Below are positions 26,301 through 41,300 of a stretch of 64,000 nt of DNA, piece after piece (the stretch's first letter is position 1; the number at the start of each line of letters is the position of its first letter). The stretch is taken from the NCBI GenBank assembly GCA_029339505.1, contig JAQISU010000081.1:16351501-16415500 (forward strand), written 5' to 3'. The DNA is from Unio delphinus (taxonomy: Eukaryota > Mollusca > Bivalvia > Unionida > Unionidae). Position numbers and translations under genes: made by a program. A model generated the notes under the pieces. It did no database searches. It saw only the letters and a program-made list of their open reading frames with translations, and was not told where the DNA came from.

Positions 26301-29300
26301 GAATCTTCCTCTTTCAGTTACTAGTGTTGCTGGTGATTTATTTCACACACGTTTTCCAAACATTAAAATCACAAAAATTAAAATTGCAAAGGATAACTTG
26401 ATTTAACAAAAACAGTTCGATAAGAAAATCACAGAATTGAGATCATCAATGAAAGTTTGGTACATTGGAATCAATGATTGAAAGAAAAAGTTGTGGAAAA
26501 GGTTCCTATAAACAGCATGTATATGAGTGTTGCACTCTTGCACCTTCTGAATGGGCACCAGATTGGAACATGGTGCCCATCAAGAAGGTATAAGTGTGCA
26601 ACACATGCATCTTGGACATTAAATAATTATGTAAGGCACTGTGTGACTGTCCTACTTTACTGATGGTTGTATATAGTTACATATGTATTATAATTTTAAA
26701 AATCAGTATTTGTTCCTGAAGATCAGTATTTTCGTCACAAGTAATCAGTATTTTTGTACTCCGGAGTTAGCAGCAATGCTTTGCATGTATTTATAAGATG
26801 GCCATGAATATAGAATTTTGTTAGAGACTATTTTTGATAGAATTTTGATCAAACTTGTTTAAACAGCCTATAACATGAAGATTTTGATTAAGTATGATTA
26901 TATAACATGAAGATCTTGATTGAGTATGATTATATGACATGAAGATCTTGATTGAATATGATTATATGACCTGAAGATCTTGATTGAGTATGATTATATG
27001 ACCTGAAGATCTTGATTGAGTATGATTATATAACATGAAGATCTTGATTGAATATGATTATATAACATGAAGATCCTGATTGAGTATGATTATATAACAT
27101 GAAGATCTTGATTGAGTATGATTATATAACATGAAGATCTTGACTGAGTATGATTATATGACATGAAGATCTTGATTGAGTATGATTATATAACATGAAG
27201 ATCTTGATTGAGTATGATTATATAACATGAAGATCTTGATTATGATTATATAACATGAAGATCTTGATTGAGTATGATTATATGACATGAAGATCTTTAT
27301 TGAATATGATTATATAACATGAAGATCTTGATTGAGTATGATTATATAACATGAAGATCTTGATTGAGAATGATTATATAACATGAAGATCTTGATTGAG
27401 TATGATCTTGATTGAGTATGATTATATGACCTGAAGATCTTGATTGAGAATGATTATATAACATGAAGATCTTGATTGAGTATGATTATATAACATGAAG
27501 ATCTTGATTGAATATGATTATATGACATGAAGATCTTGATTGAGTATGATTATATAACATGAAGATCTTGATTGAATATGATTATATAACATGAAGATCT
27601 TGATTATGATTATATAACATGAAGATCTTGATTGAGTATGATTATATAACATGAAGATCTTGATTATGATTATATAACATGAAGATCTTGATTGAGAATG
27701 ATTATATAACATGAAGATCTTGATTGAGTATGATTATATAACATGAAGATCTTGATTGAGTATGATTATATAACATGAAGATCTTGATTATGATTATATA
27801 ACATGAAGATCTTGATTGAGAATGATTATATGACATGAAGATCTTGATTGAGTATGATTATATGACATGAAGATCTTGATTGAGTATGATTATATAACAT
27901 GAAGATTTTGATTGAGTATGATTATATGACATGAAGATCTTGATTGAGTATGATTATATGACATGAAGATCTTGATTGAGTATGATTATATAACATGAAG
28001 ATCTTGATTGAGTATGATTATATAACATGAAGATCTTGATTGAGTATGATTATATAACATGAAGATCTTGATTGAGTATGATTATGACATGAAGATCTTG
28101 ATTGAGTATGATTATATAACATGAAGATCTTGACTGAGTATGATTATATAACATGAAGATCTTGACTGAGTATGATTATATAACATGAAGATTTTGATTG
28201 AGTATGATTATATGACATGAAGATTTTGATTGAGTATGATTATATGACATGAAGATCTTGATTGAGTATGATTATATGACATGAAGATCTTGATTGAGTA
28301 TGATTATATAACATGAAGATCTTGATTGAGTATGATTATATAACATGAAGATCTTGATTGAGTATGATTATATAACATGAAGTTCTTGATTGAGAATGAT
28401 TATGACATGAAGATCTTGATTGAGTATGATTATATAACATGAAGATCTTGACTGAGTATGATTATATAACATGAAGATCTTGACTGAGTATGATTATATG
28501 ACATGAAGATCTTGATTGAGTATGATTATATGACATGAAGATCTTGATTGAGTATGATTATATGACATGAAGATCTTGATTGAGTATGATTATATAACAT
28601 GAAGATCTTGATTGAATATGATTATATAACATGAAGATCTTGATTATGATTATATAACATGAAGATCTTGATTGAATATGATTATATGACATCAAGATCC
28701 TGATTGAGTATGATTATATAACATGAAGATCTTGATTGAGTATGATTATATAACATGAAGATCTTGACTGAGTATGATTATATGACATGAAGATCTTGAT
28801 TGAGTATGATTATATGACATGAAGATCTTGATTGAGTATGATTATATAACATGAAGATCTTGATTATGATTATATAACATGAAGATCTTGATTGAGTATG
28901 ATTTTATGACATGAAGATCTTGATTGAATATGATTATATAACATGAAGATCTTGATTGAGTATGATTATATAACATGAAGATCTTGATTGAGTATGGAAG
29001 TGCCCATGAAATACAAGAGCACGAAAAAACTGATAAACATCATCTTCCTGCTTCATCACACACGGCTCAGCTTGAACTGGCGACGTATTTAAATACTAAA
29101 TAGAACCTTAATGTCATTCAATCGAAATTCAATTTATTAAATTTCTTTTAGAAATGAATCTTCCTCTTTCAGTTACTAGTGTTGCTGGTGATTTATTTCA
29201 CACACGTTTTCCAAACATTAAAATCACAAAAATTAAAATTGCAAAGGATAACTTGATTTAACAAAAACAGTTCGATAAGAAAATCACAGAATTGAGATCA

Positions 29301-32300
29301 TCAATGAAAGTTTGGTACATTGGAATCAATGATTGAAAGAAAAAGTTGTGGAAAAGGTTCCTATAAACAGCATGTATATGAGTGTTGCACTCTTGCACCT
29401 TCTGAATGGGCACCAGATTGGAACATGGTGCCCATCAAGAAGGTATAAGTGTGCAACACATGCATCTTGGACATTAAATAATTATGTAAGGCACTGTGTG
29501 ACTGTCCTACTTTACTGATGGTTGTATATAGTTACATATGTATTATAATTTTAAAAATCAGTATTTGTTCCTGAAGATCAGTATTTTCGTCACAAGTAAT
29601 CAGTATTTTTGTACTCCGGAGTTAGCAGCAATGCTTTGCATGTATTTATAAGATGGCCATGAATATAGAATTTTGTTAGAGACTATTTTTGATAGAATTT
29701 TGATCAAACTTGGTTAAACAGCCTATAACATGAAGATTTTGATTAAGTATGATTATATAACATGAAGATCTTGATTGAGTATGATTATATGACATGAAGA
29801 TCTTGATTGAGTATGATTATATAACATGAAGATCTTGATTGAATATGATTATATGACATGAAGATCTTGATTGAGTATGATTATATGACATGAAGATCTT
29901 GATTGAGTATGATTATATAACATGAAGATCTTGATTGAGTATGATTATATAACATGAAGATCTTGATTATGATTATATAACATGAAGATCTTGATTGAGT
30001 ATGATTATATGACATGAAGATCTTGATTGAGTATGATTATATAACATGAAGATCTTGATTGAGTATGATTATATAACATGAAGATCTTGATTGAGAATGA
30101 TTATATAACATGAAGATCTTGATTGAGTATGATCTTGATTGAGTATGATTATATGACCTGAAGATCTTGATTGAGAATGATTATATAACATGAAGATCTT
30201 GATTGAGTATGATTATATAACATGAAGATCTTGATTGAATATGATTATATGACATGAAGATCTTGATTGAGTATGATTATATAACATGAAGATCTTGATT
30301 GAATATGATTATATAACATGAAGATCTTGATTATGATTATATAACATGAAGATCTTGATTGAGTATGATTATATAACATGAAGATCTTGATTATGATTAT
30401 ATAACATGAAGATCTTGATTGAGAATGATTATATAACATGAAGATCTTGATTGAGTATGATTATATAACATGAAGATCTTGATTGAGTATGATTATATAA
30501 CATGAAGATCTTGATTATGATTATATAACATGAAGATCTTGATTGAGAATGATTATATGACATGAAGATCTTGATTGAGTATGATTATATGACATGAAGA
30601 TCTTGATTGAGTATGATTATATAACATGAAGATTTTGATTGAGTATGATTATATGACATGAAGATCTTGATTGAGTATGATTATATGACATGAAGATCTT
30701 GATTGAGTATGATTATATAACATGAAGATCTTGATTGAGTATGATTATATAACATGAAGATCTTGATTGAGTATGATTATATAACATGAAGTTCTTGATT
30801 GAGAATGATTATGACATGAAGATCTTGATTGAGTATGATTATATAACATGAAGATCTTGACTGAGTATGATTATATAACATGAAGATCTTGACTGAGTAT
30901 GATTATATGACATGAAGATCTTGATTGAGTATGATTATATGACATGAAGATCTTGATTGAGTATGATTATATGACATGAAGATCTTGATTGAGTATGATT
31001 ATATAACATGAAGATCTTGATTGAATATGATTATATAACATGAAGATCTTGATTATGATTATATAACATGAAGATCTTGATTGAATATGATTATATGACA
31101 TCAAGATCCTGATTGAGTATGATTATATAACATGAAGATCTTGATTGAGTATGATTATATAACATGAAGATCTTGACTGAGTATGATTATATGACATGAA
31201 GATCTTGATTGAGTATGATTATATGACATGAAGATCTTGATTGAGTATGATTATATGACATGAAGATCTTGATTGAGTATGATTATATAACATGAAGATC
31301 TTGATTGAATATGATTGTATAACATGAAGATCTTGATTATGATTATATAACATGAAGATCTTGATTGAATATGATTATATGACATGAAGATCTTGATTGA
31401 ATATGATTATATGACCTGAAGATCTTGATTGAGTATGATTATATGACCTGAAGATCTTGATTGAGTATGATTATATAACATGAAGATCTTGATTGAATAT
31501 GATTATATAACATGAAGATCCTGATTGAGTAGTATTATATAACATGAAGATCTTGATTGAGTATGATTATATAACATGAAGATCTTGACTGAGTATGATT
31601 ATATGACATGAAGATCTTGATTGAGTATGATTATATAACATGAAGATCTTGATTGAGTATGATTATATAACATGAAGATCTTGATTATGATTATATAACA
31701 TGAAGATCTTGATTGAGTATGATTATATGACATGAAGATCTTTATTGAATATGATTATATAACATGAAGATCTTGATTGAGTATGATTATATAACATGAA
31801 GATCTTGATTGAGAATGATTATATAACATGAAGATCTTGATTGAGTATGATCTTGATTGAGTATGATTATATGACCTGAAGATCTTGATTGAGAATGATT
31901 ATATGACATGAAGATCTTGATTGAGTATGATTATATAACATGAAGATCTTGATTGAATATGATTATATGACATGAAGATCTTGATTGAGTATGATTATAT
32001 GACATGAAGATCTTGATTGAGTATGATTATATAACATGAAGATCTTGATTGAGTATGATTATATAACATGAAGATCTTGATTATGATTATATAACATGAA
32101 GATCTTGATTGAGTATGATTATATGACATGAAGATCTTTATTGAATATTATATAACATGAAGATCTTGATTGAGTATGATTATATAACATGAAGATCTTG
32201 ATTGAGAATGATTATATAACATGAAGATCTTGATTGAGTATGATCTTGATTGAGTATGATTATATGACCTGAAGATCTTGATTGAGAATGATTATATAAC

Positions 32301-35300
32301 ATGAAGATCTTGATTGAGTATGATTATATAACATGAAGATCTTGATTGAATATGATTATATGACATGAAGATCTTGATTGAGTATGATTATATAACATGA
32401 AGATCTTGATTGAATATGATTATATAACATGAAGATCTTGATTATGATTATATAACATGAAGATCTTGATTGAGTATGATTATATAACATGAAGATCTTG
32501 ATTATGATTATATAACATGAAGATCTTGATTGAGAATGATTATATAACATGAAGATCTTGATTGAGTATGATTATATAACATGAAGATCTTGATTGAGTA
32601 TGATTATATAACATGAAGATCTTGATTATGATTATATAACATGAAGATCTTGATTGAGAATGATTATATGACATGAAGATCTTGATTGAGTATGATTATA
32701 TGACATGAAGATCTTGATTGAGTATGATTATATAACATGAAGATTTTGATTGAGTATGATTATATGACATGAAGATCTTGATTGAGTATGATTATATGAC
32801 ATGAAGATCTTGATTGAGTATGATTATATAACATGAAGATCTTGATTGAGTATGATTATATAACATGAAGATCTTGATTGAGTATGATTATATAACATGA
32901 AGTTCTTGATTGAGAATGATTATGACATGAAGATCTTGATTGAGTATGATTATATAACATGAAGATCTTGACTGAGTATGATTATATAACATGAAGATCT
33001 TGACTGAGTATGATTATATGACATGAAGATCTTGATTGAGTATGATTATATGACATGAAGATCTTGATTGAGTATGATTATATGACATGAAGATCTTGAT
33101 TGAGTATGATTATATAACATGAAGATCTTGATTGAATATGATTATATAACATGAAGATCTTGATTATGATTATATAACATGAAGATCTTGATTGAATATG
33201 ATTATATGACATCAAGATCCTGATTGAGTATGATTATATAACATGAAGATCTTGATTGAGTATGATTATATAACATGAAGATCTTGACTGAGTATGATTA
33301 TATGACATGAAGATCTTGATTGAGTATGATTATATGACATGAAGATCTTGATTGAGTATGATTATATGACATGAAGATCTTGATTGAGTATGATTATATA
33401 ACATGAAGATCTTGATTGAATATGATTGTATAACATGAAGATCTTGATTATGATTATATAACATGAAGATCTTGATTGAATATGATTATATGACATGAAG
33501 ATCTTGATTGAATATGATTATATGACCTGAAGATCTTGATTGAGTATGATTATATGACCTGAAGATCTTGATTGAGTATGATTATATAACATGAAGATCT
33601 TGATTGAATATGATTATATAACATGAAGATCCTGATTGAGTATGATTATATAACATGAAGATCTTGATTGAGTATGATTATATAACATGAAGATCTTGAC
33701 TGAGTATTATTATATGACATGAAGATCTTGATTGAGTATGATTATATAACATGAAGATCTTGATTGAGTATGATTATATAACATGAAGATCTTGATTATG
33801 ATTATATAACATGAAGATCTTGATTGAGTATGATTATATGACATGAAGATCTTTATTGAATATGATTATATAACATGAAGATCTTGATTGAGTATGATTA
33901 TATAACATGAAGATCTTGATTGAGAATGATTATATAACATGAAGATCTTGATTGAGTATGATCTTGATTGAGAATGATTATATGACCTGAAGATCTTGAT
34001 TGAGAATGATTATATAACATGAAGATCTTGATTGAGTATGATTATATAACATGAAGATCTTGATTGAATATGATTATATGACATGAAGATCTTGATTGAG
34101 TATGATTATATAACATGAAGATCTTGATTGAATATGATTATATAACATGAAGATCTTGATTATGATTATATAACATGAAGATCTTGATTGAGTATGATTA
34201 TATAACATGAAGATCTTGATTATGATTATATAACATGAAGATCTTGATTGAGAATGATTATATAACATGAAGATCTTGATTGAGTATGATTATATAACAT
34301 GAAGATCTTGATTGAGTATGATTATATAACATGAATATCTTGATTATAATTATATAACATGAAGATCTTGATTGAGAATGATTATATGACATGAAGATCT
34401 TGATTGAGTATGATTATATGACATGAAGATCTTGATTGAGTATGATTATATAACATGAAGATTTTGATTGAGTATGATTATATGACATGAAGATCTTGAT
34501 TGAGTATGATTATATGACATGAAGATCTTGATTGAGTATGATTATATAACATGAAGATCTTGATTGAGTATGATTATATAACATGAAGATCTTGATTGAG
34601 TATGATTATATAACATGAAGTTCTTGATTGAGAATGATTATGACATGAAGATCTTGATTGAGTATGATTATATAACATGAAGATCTTGACTGAGTATGAT
34701 TATATAACATGAAGATCTTGACTGAGTATGATTATATGACATGAAGATCTTGATTGAGTATGATTATATGACATGAAGATCTTGATTGAGTATGATTATA
34801 TGACATGAAGATCTTGATTGAGTATGATTATATAACATGAAGATCTTGATTGAATATGATTATATAACATGAAGATCTTGATTATGATTATATAACATGA
34901 AGATCTTGATTGAATATGATTATATGACATCAAGATCCTGATTGAGTATGATTATATAACATGAAGATCTTGATTGAGTATGATTATATAACATGAAGAT
35001 CTTGACTGAGTATGATTATATGACATGAAGATCTTGATTGAGTATGATTATATGACATGAAGATCTTGATTGAGTATGATTATATAACATGAAGATCTTG
35101 ATTATGATTATATAACATGAAGATCTTGATTGAGTATGATTTTATGACATGAAGATCTTGATTGAATATGATTATATAACATGAAGATCTTGATTGAGTA
35201 TGATTATATAACATGAAGATCTTGATTGAGTATGGAAGTGCCCATGAAATACAAGAGCACGAAAAAACTGATAAACATCATCTTCCTGCTTCATCACACA

Positions 35301-38300
35301 CGGCTCAGCTTGAACTGGCGACGTATTTAAATACTAAATAGAACCTTAATGTCATTCAATCGAAATTCAATTTATTAAATTTCTTTTAGAAATGAATCTT
35401 CCTCTTTCAGTTACTAGTGTTGCTGGTGATTTATTTCACACACGTTTTCCAAACATTAAAATCACAAAAATTAAAATTGCAAAGGATAACTTGATTTAAC
35501 AAAAACAGTTCGATAAGAAAATCACAGAATTGAGATCATCAATGAAAGTTTGGTACATTGGAATCAATGATTGAAAGAAAAAGTTGTGGAAAAGGTTCCT
35601 ATAAACAGCATGTATATGAGTGTTGCACTCTTGCACCTTCTGAATGGGCACCAGATTGGAACATGGTGCCCATCAAGAAGGTATAAGTGTGCAACACATG
35701 CATCTTGGACATTAAATAATTATGTAAGGCACTGTGTGACTGTCCTACTTTACTGATGGTTGTATATAGTTACATATGTATTATAATTTTAAAAATCAGT
35801 ATTTGTTCCTGAAGATCAGTATTTTCGTCACAAGTAATCAGTATTTTTGTACTCCGGAGTTAGCAGCAATGCTTTGCATGTATTTATAAGATGGCCATGA
35901 ATATAGAATTTTGTTAGAGACTATTTTTGATAGAATTTTGATCAAACTTGGTTAAACAGCCTATAACATGAAGATTTTGATTAAGTATGATTATATAACA
36001 TGAAGATCTTGATTGAGTATGATTATATGACATGAAGATCTTGATTGAGTATGATTATATAACATGAAGATCTTGATTGAATATGATTATATGACATGAA
36101 GATCTTGATTGAGTATGATTATATGACATGAAGATCTTGATTGAGTATGATTATGTAACATGAAGATCTTGATTGAATATGATTATATAACATGAAGATC
36201 TTGATTATGATTATATAACATGAAGATCTTGATTGAATATGATTATATGACATGAAGATCCTGATTGAGTATGATTATATAACATGAAGATCTTGATTGA
36301 GTATGATTATATAACATGAAGATCTTGATTATGATTATATAACATGAAGATCTTGATTGAGAATGATTATATAACATGAAGATCTTGATTGAGTATGATT
36401 ATATAACATGAAGATCTTGACTGAGTATGATTATATAACATGAAGATCTTGACTGAGTATGATTATATGACATGAAGATCTTGATTGAGTATGATTATAT
36501 GACATGAAGATCTTGATTGAGTATGATTATATGACATGAAGATCTTGATTGAGAATGATTATATAACATGAAGATCTTGATTGAATATGATTATATAACA
36601 TGAAGATCTTGATTATGATTATATAACATGAAGATCTTGATTGAATATGATTATATGACATCAAGATCCTGATTGAGTATGATTATATAACATGAAGATC
36701 TTGATTGAGTATGATTATATAACATGAAGATCTTGACTGAGTATGATTATATGACATGAAGATCTTGATTGAGTATGATTATATGACATGAAGATCTTGA
36801 TTGAGTATGATTATATGACATGAAGATCTTGATTGAGTATGATTATATAACATGAAGATCTTGATTGAATATGATTGTATAACATGAAGATCTTGATTAT
36901 GATTATATAACATGAAGATCTTGATTGAATATGATTATATGACATGAAGATCTTGATTGAATATGATTATATGACCTGAAGATCTTGATTGAGTATGATT
37001 ATATGACCTGAAGATCTTGATTGAGTATGATTATATAACATGAAGATCTTGATTGAATATGATTATATAACATGAAGATCCTGATTGAGTATGATTATAT
37101 AACATGAAGATCTTGATTGAGTATGATTATATAACATGAAGATCTTGACTGAGTATGATTATATGACATGAAGATCTTGATTGAGTATGATTATATAACA
37201 TGAAGATCTTGATTGAGTATGATTATATAACATGAAGATCTTGATTATGATTATATAACATGAAGATCTTGATTGAGTATGATTATATGACATGAAGATC
37301 TTTATTGAATATGATTATATAACATGAAGATCTTGATTGAGTATGATTATATAACATGAAGATCTTGATTGAGAATGATTATATAACATGAAGATCTTGA
37401 TTGAGTATGATCTTGATTGAGAATGATTATATGACCTGAAGATCTTGATTGAGAATGATTATATAACATGAAGATCTTGATTGAGTATGATTATATAACA
37501 TGAAGATCTTGATTGAATATGATTATATGACATGAAGATCTTGATTGAGTATGATTATATAACATGAAGATCTTGATTGAATATGATTATATAACATGAA
37601 GATCTTGATTATGATTATATAACATGAAGATCTTGATTGAGTATGATTATATAACATGAAGATCTTGATTATGATTATATAACATGAAGATCTTGATTGA
37701 GAATGATTATATAACATGAAGATCTTGATTGAGTATGATTATATAACATGAAGATCTTGATTGAGTATGATTATATAACATGAATATCTTGATTATAATT
37801 ATATAACATGAAGATCTTGATTGAGAATGATTATATGACATGAAGATCTTGATTGAGTATGATTATATGACATGAAGATCTTGATTGAGTATGATTATAT
37901 AACATGAAGATTTTGATTGAGTATGATTATATGACATGAAGATCTTGATTGAGTATGATTATATGACATGAAGATCTTGATTGAGTATGATTATATAACA
38001 TGAAGATCTTGATTGAGTATGATTATATAACATGAAGATCTTGATTGAGTATGATTATATAACATGAAGTTCTTGATTGAGAATGATTATGACATGAAGA
38101 TCTTGATTGAGTATGATTATATAACATGAAGATCTTGACTGAGTATGATTATATAACATGAAGATCTTGACTGAGTATGATTATATGACATGAAGATCTT
38201 GATTGAGTATGATTATATGACATGAAGATCTTGATTGAGTATGATTATATGACATGAAGATCTTGATTGAGTATGATTATATAACATGAAGATCTTGATT

Positions 38301-41300
38301 GAATATGATTATATAACATGAAGATCTTGATTATGATTATATAACATGAAGATCTTGATTGAATATGATTATATGACATCAAGATCCTGATTGAGTATGA
38401 TTATATAACATGAAGATCTTGATTGAGTATGATTATATAACATGAAGATCTTGACTGAGTATGATTATATGACATGAAGATCTTGATTGAGTATGATTAT
38501 ATGACATGAAGATCTTGATTGAGTATGATTATATAACATGAAGATCTTGATTATGATTATATAACATGAAGATCTTGATTGAGTATGATTTTATGACATG
38601 AAGATCTTGATTGAATATGATTATATAACATGAAGATCTTGATTGAGTATGATTATATAACATGAAGATCTTGATTGAGTATGGAAGTGCCCATGAAATA
38701 CAAGAGCACGAAAAAACTGATAAACATCATCTTCCTGCTTCATCACACACGGCTCAGCTTGAACTGGCGACGTATTTAAATACTAAATAGAACCTTAATG
38801 TCATTCAATCGAAATTCAATTTATTAAATTTCTTTTAGAAATGAATCTTCCTCTTTCAGTTACTAGTGTTGCTGGTGATTTATTTCACACACGTTTTCCA
38901 AACATTAAAATCACAAAAATTAAAATTGCAAAGGATAACTTGATTTAACAAAAACAGTTCGATAAGAAAATCACAGAATTGAGATCATCAATGAAAGTTT
39001 GGTACATTGGAATCAATGATTGAAAGAAAAAGTTGTGGAAAAGGTTCCTATAAACAGCATGTATATGAGTGTTGCACTCTTGCACCTTCTGAATGGGCAC
39101 CAGATTGGAACATGGTGCCCATCAAGAAGGTATAAGTGTGCAACACATGCATCTTGGACATTAAATAATTATGTAAGGCACTGTGTGACTGTCCTACTTT
39201 ACTGATGGTTGTATATAGTTACATATGTATTATAATTTTAAAAATCAGTATTTGTTCCTGAAGATCAGTATTTTCGTCACAAGTAATCAGTATTTTTGTA
39301 CTCCGGAGTTAGCAGCAATGCTTTGCATGTATTTATAAGATGGCCATGAATATAGAATTTTGTTAGAGACTATTTTTGATAGAATTTTGATCAAACTTGG
39401 TTAAACAGCCTATAACATGAAGATTTTGATTAAGTATGATTATATAACATGAAGATCTTGATTGAGTATGATTATATGACATGAAGATCTTGATTGAGTA
39501 TGATTATATAACATGAAGATCTTGATTGAATATGATTATATGACATGAAGATCTTGATTGAGTATGATTATATGACATGAAGATCTTGATTGAGTATGAT
39601 TATGTAACATGAAGATCTTGATTGAATATGATTATATAACATGAAGATCTTGATTATGATTATATAACATGAAGATCTTGATTGAATATGATTATATGAC
39701 ATGAAGATCCTGATTGAGTATGATTATATAACATGAAGATCTTGATTGAGTATGATTATATAACATGAAGATATCGACTGAGTATGATTATATGACATGA
39801 AGATCTTGATTGAGTATGATTATATAACATGAAGATCTTGATTGAATATGATTATATAACATGAAGATCTTGATTATGATTATATAACATGAAGATCTTG
39901 ATTGAGTATGATTATATGACATGAAGATCTTGATTGAATATGATTATATAACATGAAGATCTTGATTGAGTATGATTATATAACATGAAGATCTTGATTG
40001 AGAATGATTATATAACATGAAGATCTTGATTGAGTATGATCTTGATTGAGTATGATTATATGACCTGAAGATCTTGATTGAGTATGATTATATAACATGA
40101 AGATCTTGATTGAGTATGATTATATAACATGAAGATCTTGATTGAATATGATTATATGACATGAAGATCTTGATTATGATTATATAACATGAAGATCTTG
40201 ATTGAATATGATTATATAACATGAAGATCTTGATTATGTTTATATAACATGAAGATCTTGATTGAGAATGATTATATAACATGAAGATCTTGATTGAGTA
40301 TGATTATATGACCTGAAGATCTTGATTGAGTATGATTATATGACATGAAGATCTTGATTGAGTATGATTATATAACATGAAGATCTTGATTGAATATGAT
40401 TATATAACATGAAGATCCTGATTGAGTATGATTATATAACATGAAGATCTTGATTGAGTATGATTATATAACATGAAGATCTTGACTGAGTATGATTATA
40501 TGACATGAAGATCTTGATTGAGTATGATTATATAACATGAAGATCTTGATTGAGTATGATTATATAACATGAAGATCTTGATTATGATTATATAACATGA
40601 AGATCTTGATTGAGTATGATTATATGACATGAAGATCTTTATTGAATATGATTATATAACATGAAGATCTTGATTGAGTATGATTATATAACATGAAGAT
40701 CTTGATTGAGAATGATTATATAACATGAAGATCTTGATTGAGTATGATCTTGATTGAGTATGATTATATGACCTGAAGATCTTGATTGAGAATGATTATA
40801 TAACATGAAGATCTTGATTGAGTATGATTATATAACATGAAGATCTTGATTGAATATGATTATATGACATGAAGATCTTGATTGAGTATGATTATATAAC
40901 ATGAAGATCTTGATTGAATATGATTATATAACATGAAGATCTTGATTATGATTATATAACATGAAGATCTTGATTGAGTATGATTATATAACATGAAGAT
41001 CTTGATTATGATTATATAACATGAAGATCTTGATTGAGAATGATTATATAACATGAAGATCTTGATTGAGTATGATTATATAACATGAAGATCTTGATTG
41101 AGTATGATTATATAACATGAAGATCTTGATTATGATTATATAACATGAAGATCTTGATTGAGAATGATTATATGACATGAAGATCTTGATTGAGTATGAT
41201 TATATGACATGAAGATCTTGATTGAGTATGATTATATAACATGAAGATTTTGATTGAGTATGATTATATGACATGAAGATCTTGATTGAGTATGATTATA

